From contig CAVQDH010000013.1 in the NCBI GenBank assembly GCA_963711215.1, forward strand, positions 310,001-374,000: a stretch of 64,000 bases of DNA. Reading direction: 5' to 3'. Position 1 is the first letter of the stretch; every line of letters starts with the position of its first letter. This document shows, one piece after another, positions 16,597 to 24,860 of the stretch. This DNA comes from WHUA01 sp963711215 (GTDB lineage: Bacteria; Pseudomonadota; Alphaproteobacteria; UBA8366). The notes under the pieces were generated by a model. The model was not told the DNA's origin, searched no databases, and worked only from the letters and a program-made list of their open reading frames with translations. The position numbers and the translations under genes are program-made.

Positions 16597-19161
16597 TCAG
16601 GGCGCCGGAACCACGGCATGGGTGCCTTTTCCAGCGTCCCCGGTCTTGGCCTCCGCGGCCGGCGGGCCCTGCCGCCGGCGCCGCCAGTCGCCGAGAAACA
16701 GCAGGATCGGCGCGGCGATGAAGATCGACGAGCTGGTCGCCACGACGATGCCGAAGATCATGGGGATGGCGAAGGAGCTCACCGCGCTGCCGCCCGCTAT
16801 CGCCATCGGCAGCAGCGCCAGGAAGGCCGTGGCCGAGGTGTAGACGCTCCGGGTCAGCGACTCGTTGATGCTGCGGTCGATGATCTCCCGCAAGGAGGCC
16901 TTCTTGTAAAGCCGCATGTTCTCGCGGATGCGGTCGTACACCACGATCTTGTCGTTCACGGTATAGCCGATGAGCGTCAGCAAGGCGGCGATCGCCGTCA
17001 GGCTGAAGTCGATCTGCGTGAGCGCGAAGAAGCCGACCGTCTTCGTGATGTCGAGCAGCAGGGTGGCGATTGCGCCGACCGCGAACGGCCATTCGAAGCG
17101 GAACCAGATGTAGACGAACATCGCGGCGATCGCGAAGGCGACGGCGGAGATGCCCGCGGTCGCGAGCTCGCCGCTGACCTTCGGGCCGACCACGTCGGTG
17201 CGCTCGACCGTCGCGTCCGGCTGGACCGCCGTGATCGCGGCCTTCATCCGGTCGAGCAGGACCGATTGCGCCGCATCGCCGCCCGGCTGGCGCGGGACGC
17301 GGACCAGGACATGCGATTGGTCGCCGAACCGCTGCAGCGAGACCTCGCCCGCGTCGAGCTTGGAAAGCTGCGTGCGCAGCGTCCCGAGATCGACGGCCGT
17401 CTTCGTCGCCAGCTCCATCTGGATGCCGCCCTTGAAGTCGATGCCGTAATTCAGGCCCGGCTTGACGAACAGGACGACGGAGGCGACGGACAGGAACAGC
17501 GATACGGCGATGCCGAGGAACCGGCCGCGCATGAAGGGGATGCGCGTGTCGCTGCGGATCAGCGGAAGGATCGGGTTGATCTCGAGCCGCTTCAGCCGGC
17601 GCCGGCGGATCAGCGATTCCATGACGACGCGGACGACCGAGATCGCCGTGAACATCGAAACCACGATGCCGATGCCCATGGTCACGGCGAAGCCGCGCAC
17701 CGACCCCGACCCGAAGGCGAAGAGCAGCGTCGTCGCGATCAATGTCGTCAGGTTCGAAGTCGAGGATCGTGGCATAGGCCCGCCGGAAGCCGGCATCGAG
17801 GGCGGAAAAGGCGCTCTTTCCCTTGCGCGTCTCTTCGCGGATTCGCTCGTTGATAAGCACGTTGGCGTCGACCGCGATGCCGATGCCCAGCACGATGCCG
17901 GCGATGCCGGGCAGCGTCAGCGTGGCCCCGAGCATGCCGAGCACGCCGAAGGTGAGGATCAGGTTCAGGACGAGCGCGAGGTTGGCGATCAGCCCCCACA
18001 GGCCGTAGAGGAAAACCATGAAGCTGCAGACCAGGACGAACCCGGCGAGGCTCGTCCACGCCCCCATGGCGACCGCATCGCTGCCGAGGTCGGCGCCGAC
18101 CGTCCGCTCTTCGATGACGGTGAGCGGCGCGGGCAGGGCGCCGGCCCGCAGCAGGGCCGAGAGGTCCTGGGCCTCCTGAACGGTGAAATGGCCGCTGATC
18201 TGGCCGGAGCCGCCCAGGATCGGCTCGCGGATGACGGGCGCGCTGAGTACCTTCCCGTCCAGCACGATCGCCAGGGGCACGCCGACATTGGCCTTCGTGA
18301 AGGCGCCGAAAATCCGCGCGCCGACACTGTCGAAGCGGAAGGAGACGATCGGCTGGCTGGTCTGAGACTCGAACCCGGGCGCGGCGTTCACCAGGTGCTC
18401 GCCGGTGAGGATGGCGCGCCGCTCGACCGTGTATTGCGTCTTTCCGAGCCGGTCGGGAAGCGTCATCACGCCGACGCCGGATGCCGCTCCCCGGCTCGAC
18501 GACGCGATGAAAGCTCAGTTTCGCGGTGCTGCCCAGCAGCGTCTTGATGCGGCTCGGGTCCTGGACGCCCGGAAGCTGCACGAGTATCCGGTCGTTGTCG
18601 ACGCGCTGGATCGTCGGCTCCGCGACGCCGACCTCATCGATGCGCTGGCGGACGATCTCGAGGCTCTGCTCCGTCGCTGCGTTGACGCGGTCCTGCAGGC
18701 CGGCCGCCGTGAGGGTGACGCGGATCTCGTTGTCCGCGGCCGATACGGGCTCGACCGAGATGTCGGCCGCCGTCGGCCGGAAGCCCGTTGTGTGGGTCTC
18801 CAACGTGCGCAGAAGGCGGACGGCCTCGCTTCGGCTCGCGCCGGCCGGAAGGGTGACCGTCACGCTGTCGGCGCCGGCGGCGACCCGGGCATCGGCCAAG
18901 CCATGCGTGCGCAGCGTCGTGCGCGCGTCCTCCGCCAAGGTCAGGAGCCGCTCCCGGATCAGCGCCTTCGAATCGACCTCGAGGACGAGATGCGATCCGC
19001 CCCGAAGGTCGAGGCCGAGGGTCACGTGATTTGCCGCCCACCATTGGGGCAAGGCGGCGCGTTGCGTCTCGTTCAGCAGATTGGGCAGGGCGGTGAATAC
19101 ACCGGCGAGCAGGATCACGGCGTATGTCAGTCAATTTCCAGCGCGGCGTTCGCATCGGCAT
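16597..19161 (-). CDS. secDF: Protein translocase SecDF (fused SecD-SecF), three frameshifts
   Basis: Proton-driven Sec accessory protein that pulls exported proteins across the inner membrane. SecD half: TLGLDLRGGSHLVLEVD, the P1 periplasmic domain, then GIAGIVLGIGIAVDANVLIN. SecF half: GLNYGIDFKGGIQMELATKT, LIGYTVNDKIVVYDRIRENM. The two halves join directly through FSALDAGFRRAYATI and then a SecD-type terminal helix, so this is the fused form known in rhizobia and relatives. Breaks lie near 19128 (MRTPRWKLT to YAVILLAGVF), near 18475 (to VMTLPDRLGKTQYTV) and near 17770 (TILDF to NLTTLIATTLLF); the last looks like one extra T. Corrected length is about 850 aa, the normal size. The damage is most likely technical. 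Confidence 0.88.
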
Positions 19162-19278
19162 CGTCCAGGTAGCGCCGGCGATGCCGCAACGCGGTGACGC
19201 GATGCCGGCATGGAGCGGCGCAGTGAAACGGGGATTTAGGAGCGAGCCCCTCGCCGCGCGGCAGGCGCGGGCAGGGGA

Positions 19279-19693
19279 TCAGGCCGAGGCCAGCGATGCC
19301 GGGGGCGCTTGGGAGAGATAGGCCTGCGAGGATGCGGCGGACCGAAGCCCGATGGCGGGCAGCGGGCGATGCGGGCCCGCGGCATGCAGAGCCGGCGTGG
19401 GCGCCGTCTCCGTGATCGCCGCCGCGGCTTTTGCGCCGGGCGAGGACGGCTTGCTGAAGAGATTGCTCCAGCCATCGGCGACGATGGCGGCGGCGTCCGC
19501 GGCCTTGTTCGCGGCGACCGACTGGGCAACGATGGGAGCGGATACGGCGCCGGCCGCCGCGTGGCCCGCGCTGCACGGCGTCGCGGCGCATGGCGCCGGC
19601 GGACGGGAAGGCCTGGGCAGCGCACAGCGCTGCCGCAATCAAGGGCAGCAGGAAGGAAACGACGCCGCGGAACCGTTTGCCGGACATGCTCAT
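19279..19693 (-). CDS. Small Ala-rich secreted protein, unknown, probable frameshift
   Basis: From ATG 19693 the product begins with a signal peptide, MSMSGKRFRGVVSFLLPLIA, ending near AALCAAQA. After about residue 34 the frame turns Arg-rich and unnatural, while the neighbouring frame continues as an Ala-rich polypeptide (VAQSVAANKAADAAAIVADG, WSNLFSKPSSPGAKAAAAIT) to a stop at 19279. A single indel near 19590 would give a protein of about 137 aa. I do not recognise a family. It lies upstream of secDF on the same strand, 118 bases away. Could alternatively be non-coding. Confidence 0.4.
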
Positions 19694-20190
19694 CTGTCTT
19701 CAGCGCTTGGGCGGATGGACAATAAGACGATCCGCCCGCCGGTCATGGTGCCGCGCAATGCCGGACTTGGCAACGGGCCTTGCCGGATCGCGACACATCG
19801 GGAAAAGGTGGGAAAGCGCCCGGCATAAATCAAGACGGCGCCGCCTCGTCGAGCCGGTTTCTTGGGGGCGGTCGGCGTGCGTTCGAAGGTCATGCGCAAA
19901 TCACATGACATCCATGATGCAATTTCACTCACGGTCGAGGGCCAAACGGGTCTTAAGATTGCGCAGGTAATCGGGATGGTTGTCTTACTGGCAACCCGCT
20001 CTGCACAACAAAACACCAAATCCAAAAAGCCATCCGATTCAGCCGGCGTTGTGTGCTCACGCATAGCGGTGAGCCACAGCGGGTAAGTGTGCGTGCGAAA
20101 ATGAACCCAATCGTCCTCAGGGGCGGATGTGGCACGGACCGCCGAGTTGGGTGGATACCTGTTGGATGAGCACTTTTATGGAGGAAGTCG
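19694..20190. other. Intergenic region with lower-GC patch
   Basis: About 500 bases without a convincing gene. Roughly 19880-20110 is clearly poorer in GC than its surroundings. A minus-strand frame is open at 19690-20064 (124 aa) but has no recognised domain and a GC pattern unlike the flanking genes. The segment next to 20191 holds the ribosome site GGAGGAAG of the following gene. Confidence 0.5.
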
Positions 20191-20574
20191 ATGAAAACCC
20201 TTGGTGTAATGATCTCCGCCGCGGCGCTATCGCTGGCCTTTACCGGCTCGGCGGGGGCCGTGGACCTTTGGGAGACCACCTACGGTGACGGCATGATGCA
20301 CAATGCCAACATCACGATCACGGAAAAAGGGCAAGAGCGTCATATCGTTCTGATGAACGGCGATCTGCTGCACAATATCTGCAGTAGTGAATGCACGATC
20401 GCGGTCGAAGGCGGCAAGACGGTTCAGGCGTCGGCAGCCGACGTGGTCGAGGTGCGCGGCACCTCGATCTCGGTGCGGCATGCGTCGGACGCTTATGCGC
20501 AATCACCGCAGGCGACCCAGCAAGCGATGCTTCGGAGCCCGGAAAAGTCGAACGATGACCGGCGACGAGGTTGA
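20191..20574 (+). CDS. Small secreted protein of unknown function
   Basis: 127 aa. Residues 1-23 form a clear signal peptide (MKTLGVMISAAALSLAFTGS, cleavage near AGA-VDLW). The mature part contains a pair of Cys in HNICSSECTIAVEGG that could form a disulfide, followed by a basic hydrophilic tail. GGAGGAAG 5 bases before the ATG is an excellent ribosome site, so translation is very likely. No family recognised. The last 20 bases overlap a micro-ORF at 20555. Confidence 0.7.
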   Translation: MKTLGVMISAAALSLAFTGSAGAVDLWETTYGDGMMHNANITITEKGQERHIVLMNGDLLHNICSSECTIAVEGGKTVQASAADVVEVRGTSISVRHASDAYAQSPQATQQAMLRSPEKSNDDRRRG

Positions 20575-20647
20575 CGCGATATCCGGCGGACAGAAGAACG
20601 ACGCGATGGCCGACCCCTTCGACGGGCCGGAAGGCGGCGCGGACTAA
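20555..20647 (+). CDS. Possible double-glycine micro-ORF (30 aa)
   Basis: The frame reads MTGDEVDAISGGQKND and ends in a short acidic tail with another Gly-Gly. DEVDAISGG resembles the double-glycine leader (ELxxIxGG) of peptides exported by C39-peptidase ABC transporters. It overlaps the end of the preceding gene in another frame, has a weak ribosome site (GGAAAAG), and is followed after 64 bases by a strong terminator. No C39-type exporter is in the window. It could equally be chance, or the true C-terminus of the preceding protein after a frameshift. Confidence 0.3.
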   Translation: MTGDEVDAISGGQKNDAMADPFDGPEGGAD

Positions 20648-20711
20648 GCCTCGACCGGCGGGTCGGAACGGCGGTCGTGCCGTTCGTCTCGATACCGGCT
20701 ACCAAGAGACA

Positions 20712-20743
20712 GGGCCCGGCGGACATCCGCCGGGTCCTTTTTT
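20712..20743 (+). terminator. Rho-independent terminator
   Basis: 11-bp GC-rich stem (20712-20722 with 20727-20737, one G-U pair), ACAT loop, followed by six T. It closes the small secreted-protein unit and faces the convergent phytochelatin-synthase gene that ends at 20759. Confidence 0.92.
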
Positions 20744-20758
20744 GTCAATCGGATCGCC

Positions 20759-21526
20759 TCATTTCGAGCTCGGCTTCTTGGCCGGCGCCGACACGACGAT
20801 GAATCCGCGGGTCTTGCCGGACTCGGCGTCGAAGGTGTTCATCGCGTCGTACAGGTCCGCCGTGGTGATCCAGACCGGCGGGAACTTGTAGCGCGCCACG
20901 TCGAGGACGAGGAAGCTGTCACTCGCATCGTCATAGGCGCGCAAGCGGCGAGAAATGCGAGCCCGGCGGCTGGCCCACGTGGTTGCGCCTATAGTTGACC
21001 ACGATGTAGTCGTCAGGCGTGTCCAGGTTGGTCTTGGCCATGCGGCGAAAATCTTCCATCGACGTGTCGCCGGCGTGAAAGACCTTGGTGATTGCGCCGT
21101 GCGCGGCCATGACCATCGCCGCCTGCTCCAGCGTCTGACCGATCACCAGCGTCTTGTCGCGAGTGATGATCTTGTTGACCCGGTCGTCGAAATAATTGTC
21201 CTGCGTGAAGATACGGCGTAAGGCGCATATTTCGGGTCGATCGGGCGCTTGATCGGCAGCGCGTTCAGCACGGTGACGCCGGCGGCGACCGAGCAGAGCG
21301 TCTGCCGCTCCTGCGTGTCGAAGACTGCCAGCAGCGGAATCAGATCGGTGTGATGGCGGCTGTGGTCGAGACGCCGCCGGCCTTCCGGCGAGGTCAGCAT
21401 CACGTAGGAGCCGGAGAGCGCGACGTCCTTGCTCGGCGGCGGCTTCTCGATCGTGGAGCAGGCCTGAAGCGCCAGCGCCAGCAAGGGCACGGCGAGGAAA
21501 GCGGCGAAACGGCGGCGTGTCAGCAT
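20759..21526 (-). CDS. Phytochelatin synthase family lipoprotein, two frameshifts
   Basis: Papain-like enzyme family (PF05023 type) that cleaves glutathione or makes phytochelatins; bacterial members mostly hydrolyse GSH to gamma-Glu-Cys. The N-terminus MLTRRRFAAFLAVPLLALAL followed by QAC is a lipoprotein signal, so the protein should sit in the envelope. The catalytic Cys lies in QTLCSVAAGVTVLNAL, the His in GSHFSPLA and the Asp in FLVLDVARYKFPP, giving the full triad. Two indels interrupt the frame: near 21222 (PYAV to FTQDNYFDDRVNK) and near 20945 (HFSPLA to AYDDASDSF). The corrected length of about 255 aa is normal for the bacterial type. It lies 10 bases downstream of a glutaredoxin-domain gene, a likely operon. 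Confidence 0.85.
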
Positions 21527-21536
21527 GGTCTGGCCC

Positions 21537-22163
21537 TCATGCGGTGAGGCGGCCGGGCGAGAGCGAGCTCTGGCCGCGGTCGGGGTTGGGCTCGATGTCG
21601 CTTCGGTGCAGGCGCCGCGCGAGGTCGTCCGCGCCGCCGACATAGACGCCGTCGAGCCAGATCTGCGGCACGGTGATCGGCGTGCGCGGGCCGACGATCG
21701 GCTTCACCCGCGCAAGCATCTCGTAAAGCGCGGCGGGCTCCTTGACCACGTCATGGTAGGCGTAGGCGATCTTCGCGTCATCGAGATAGGCCTTGCCGCG
21801 CTTGCAGTGCGGGCAGCTCTCCTTGCCGAAGACATGGTTGCCCTCGACCGCGCTCCGGGCCGTATGCGCCTTGATCACCGCTTCGGTGAGGACGCCCCGG
21901 TTGAGCGCGGCGCCCTGGCTGACCAGCTTGCCGTCGACCAGCACGATCGGCGCGTGCCAGCCGCCCTTGCGCAGCGGCTTCCACCACTCGGTCAGCCATT
22001 CGCGGACGTCGAGCGCGGCGGGGACCTGCGCCAGCTCGGTCGCCATCGTGTCCTTGATGACGTCGAGCGTCAGCGCGCATTCGCCGCAGGGGATATTGAC
22101 CTTCCAGGGCCCCCACCGGCCGGCCCAGCGGAAGAGCGTAATCATGACGGGCTCGACGGGCAT
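21537..22163 (-). CDS. Glutaredoxin-domain protein with extra N-terminal Cys pair
   Basis: 208 aa. The C-terminal half is a glutaredoxin: active site GKESCPHCKRGKAYL (CPHC near residue 116), the cis-Pro TVPQIW, and the glutathione-contact GGADDL. The first 100 residues are unlike ordinary glutaredoxins: they contain a second motif IPCGECALTLDVIKDTM and a thioredoxin-like stretch with HAPIVLVDGKLVSQGAAL, so the protein may be two thioredoxin-fold units in tandem. Predicted cytoplasmic. Transcribed just upstream of the phytochelatin-synthase-like lipoprotein, which points to a joint role in glutathione or metal-thiol handling (inference). Confidence 0.8.
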   Translation of the reverse strand: MPVEPVMITLFRWAGRWGPWKVNIPCGECALTLDVIKDTMATELAQVPAALDVREWLTEWWKPLRKGGWHAPIVLVDGKLVSQGAALNRGVLTEAVIKAHTARSAVEGNHVFGKESCPHCKRGKAYLDDAKIAYAYHDVVKEPAALYEMLARVKPIVGPRTPITVPQIWLDGVYVGGADDLARRLHRSDIEPNPDRGQSSLSPGRLTA

Positions 22164-22296
22164 TTGTTGCGTCCGTTTCTTGCTTGGTCTCGTTGCCGCG
22201 ATCCGACGGCATTATACGCGATCATGCGCCGCCAAGGTGGCGAAACCGCCGTTCAACAGGAAGTCACAATCGCGGGATGGCCGCCCCGCGGCAGGG

Positions 22297-23481
22297 TCAG
22301 ATGACGCCGTCCTCCGACAGGCTGAGGATCTCCGCGTCGCTCAAGTTCAGCCAGCCGGCGAGCACCTCGATGCTGTTCGCGCCCGCGCCCGGAAAGAAGG
22401 CGAGCGGCGTCTGCTCGTAGTCCGACAGGCGGATCGGCGAGCGCGGCAGGACAATCTCGCCCATGTCGGGATGCGTCATCCGTTGCAGCATGCCGCGCGC
22501 GTGCATGTGCGGGTCGTTGCGCACGTCGTCCAGGTTTCGGATCGGCGCCACGGGCACGCGGTTCTCCCGCATCGTCGCGAAGGCCACGTCGCGCGGCAGC
22601 GTCTCGGACCAGGCTTCGATCATCGCGTTGATCTCGGCCTCGCGGGCATGGCGCTTCTCGCGGCCGGCATAGTCCGGGTTGCCCTTGAGATCCTGACGGC
22701 CGATCACGTCGAGCACCCGCGACCACTGATCCTCGCTGACGCAGATCAGCGCGATCCAGCCGTCGGTACAGCGGTAGCGGCCATAGGGCGCGGTGTTCGC
22801 CGGCGTCTTGTCGCCGCGCCGCTCGGGCAGCACGCCGGTGCGGTGGAAGGTGGTGAGGTCGCTCGCCAGGGTGAAATACATCGTCTCCGCCATGGCGACC
22901 TCGACCAGCGTGCCCTTGCCCGTGCGCTCGCGCCCGAGCAGCGCCTGCAGCACGCCGGCATAGAGATGGATGCCGCCCATGATGTCGCACGGCGTGCCGC
23001 CCGCGCGCGCCGGCGGCCCGCCCGCCTCGCCGGTAATGCTCATGATGCCGCTTGCCGCCTGGACGGTGTGATCCATCGCGAGCATGTCCCGGTCGGGGCC
23101 GGTGAGGCCGTAGCCCGTCGCCGAGCCGTAGACGAGGCGCGGGTTGATCTCGCGCATGACCGACCAGCCGAGGCCGAGCCGGTCCATCGTGCCGGCGGCG
23201 AAATTCTCGATCAGCACGTCGGCGGTCTTGGCCATCGCCTTGAGCACCTCCTTGCCGCGCGGATGCTTCAGGTCGAGCGTCAGGCTCTTTTTGTTGGAAT
23301 TGAGCATGGCGAAGGACAGCGCCGTGTCGGCGCCGCTGCCCTGGCGCAGGCGCTCGCCGCTCGGCGGCTCGACCTTGACGACGTCGGCGCCCGCCATCGC
23401 CATCAGGAAGGCGGCGTAGGGGCCCTGAAAGATCTGCGTGAGATCGAGCACCCGGATGCCCGCGAGCGGCTGTGTCTGCAT
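22297..23481 (-). CDS. CaiB/BaiF family CoA-transferase (class III)
   Basis: 394 aa from ATG 23481 (MQTQPLAGIRVLDLTQIFQG). Class III CoA-transferases pass CoA between carboxylic acids. The characteristic N-terminal VLDLTQIFQGPYAAFLMAMAGADVVKVEPP, the catalytic Asp region of MLAMDHTVQAASGIMSITGE, and FATMRENRVPVAPIRNLDDV are present. The CoA donor and acceptor cannot be told; such genes usually serve breakdown of unusual acids. An upstream in-frame ATG at 23511 is less likely. Monocistronic by spacing. Confidence 0.9.
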   Translation of the reverse strand: MQTQPLAGIRVLDLTQIFQGPYAAFLMAMAGADVVKVEPPSGERLRQGSGADTALSFAMLNSNKKSLTLDLKHPRGKEVLKAMAKTADVLIENFAAGTMDRLGLGWSVMREINPRLVYGSATGYGLTGPDRDMLAMDHTVQAASGIMSITGEAGGPPARAGGTPCDIMGGIHLYAGVLQALLGRERTGKGTLVEVAMAETMYFTLASDLTTFHRTGVLPERRGDKTPANTAPYGRYRCTDGWIALICVSEDQWSRVLDVIGRQDLKGNPDYAGREKRHAREAEINAMIEAWSETLPRDVAFATMRENRVPVAPIRNLDDVRNDPHMHARGMLQRMTHPDMGEIVLPRSPIRLSDYEQTPLAFFPGAGANSIEVLAGWLNLSDAEILSLSEDGVI

Positions 23482-23655
23482 GTCTCGGCTCCCGTCCCCT
23501 GCCGTTTTCAAGGCGCCCCGTGCGCGATGCGCCGCAGCCTTGCCGCATTACTGTAGCAAAGCGGGCAGGGAGGCCGGAAATCGCACCCTGGGCGCGGCTT
23601 GCGCGGCGCTATCGCCGAGAAATCTTCGGGATGCGGCGGCCGGCTCGCGCCCGGC

Positions 23656-24699
23656 TCATCCCGCCCATTCGGCAAAATCCGCCTCCACTGCGGCGGCGGC
23701 TCGCTTGGCGGCCTTGCGAAGCCAGTCCGGAGAGCGGCGGCGCAGATCGTCATGCACGGCCTTATGCCGCCGGTCGGCGGCGTGGATCGCGCCGAGATCG
23801 AATCCCATCGCGGCGAACAGCTCTTCCTTGTAATGCCGGCGATCGTTCAGATCGACCTTGCGCGCGTCGGCGGCGATGGGGCGGATGACGAAGCCCGGCG
23901 GGGTATCGAGGGATGGATCGGGGGCGCGGAACCGGCCTTTCGCCAGGGCGAGAAAATGGCATTGCGCGGCCGCGCTCCGATGCGCCCAGTACCAGGCGGA
24001 CGGCACCAGCGCCTTGGCTTCCCGGACGACGCGTCCGCCCAGCCAGGTCGCGATCGCAACATAGCGCGGGCGCCCGAGGCTGCCGCATCCCTTCACGCGC
24101 GAGGCGAAGCGAAGGATCTTGGCGCCCTTCGGGAGGCTGCGCTTCAATCCGGCTGCGGCGCTTTTTTCCGGCGATGCGTCGGGGTAGCGCTTCACCTCTT
24201 TCCAGAATTGGTCGCGATCCGCGTCGGAACAGGCGACGAGCGGGCGCATCCAGGTTTCCTGCTCGTCGAGCAGCGTCGGCCGCGGCTTGGCCAGCCCCTT
24301 GCGATAGCCGTCGAGGATCGCCGCGGCGATGTCCCGCATGCTCACCTTCCGTCCGGGCGCCAGGCGGGCGCTTGTCGCGAGGCGCAGCAGCTCGTAGGGA
24401 TAGGGGATCTCGGCGGCCTCGTCGAAATCGTTGACGCCCCAGACCAATCGGCGTTCCGCGTCGCGCCAGGTGCCGAAATTCTCGATATGCGCGTCGCCGA
24501 CCGAAAGCACCGCCGGTGCGTCCGCCAGCTCGGGGCAGACCGCCTCGATCTGCCGCGCCCAGCGGAAGAAAGTGGCGCGCAGGAAGACGAACGGGTTTTT
24601 CGCCATGCGTTCATGCTTGTAGGCGAGGTCCGCCTCGACCACCAGGCAGTGCGCCCTGAGCCAATCCTCGAAGGCCCGATTGTCCGCTCTGAACGACAT
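23656..24699 (-). CDS. DUF2252 family protein
   Basis: 347 aa. The core AYKHERMAKNPFVFLRATFF, VLSVGDAHIENFGTWRDAE, and VWGVNDFDEAAEIPYPYELL match the DUF2252 family, which has a kinase-like (aminoglycoside phosphotransferase-like) fold with the VGDxHxENFG and NDFDEA motifs in the place of catalytic and metal-binding loops. Substrate unknown. ATG 24699 is chosen because GGGAGG lies 8 bases upstream; an in-frame ATG at 24840 would add 47 poorly conserved residues. A strand-sharing DedA-PAP2 gene ends 162 bases upstream; a continuous open frame through both exists only because of a frameshift in the latter. Confidence 0.82.
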   Translation of the reverse strand: MSFRADNRAFEDWLRAHCLVVEADLAYKHERMAKNPFVFLRATFFRWARQIEAVCPELADAPAVLSVGDAHIENFGTWRDAERRLVWGVNDFDEAAEIPYPYELLRLATSARLAPGRKVSMRDIAAAILDGYRKGLAKPRPTLLDEQETWMRPLVACSDADRDQFWKEVKRYPDASPEKSAAAGLKRSLPKGAKILRFASRVKGCGSLGRPRYVAIATWLGGRVVREAKALVPSAWYWAHRSAAAQCHFLALAKGRFRAPDPSLDTPPGFVIRPIAADARKVDLNDRRHYKEELFAAMGFDLGAIHAADRRHKAVHDDLRRRSPDWLRKAAKRAAAAVEADFAEWAG

Positions 24700-24860
24700 C
24701 GCAAGGCCTCCCGCGTCGCCGCTGCTTGGCATGGCTCGAGCATCATGGAGGTAGGCGGTCGATAATCGTTCAATTGCTGCCGGCGGACAAGCGCGCGCCG
24801 CGTGGCGGTCGAACCCCGGAAGCGGGATCCGCTCGTTCATAGGGTGGGACGCAAGCTGCT

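Noticed and set aside
19690..20064. 124-codon minus-strand frame
   Set aside because: No ribosome site, no domain, in a low-GC patch; left as part of the intergenic description.
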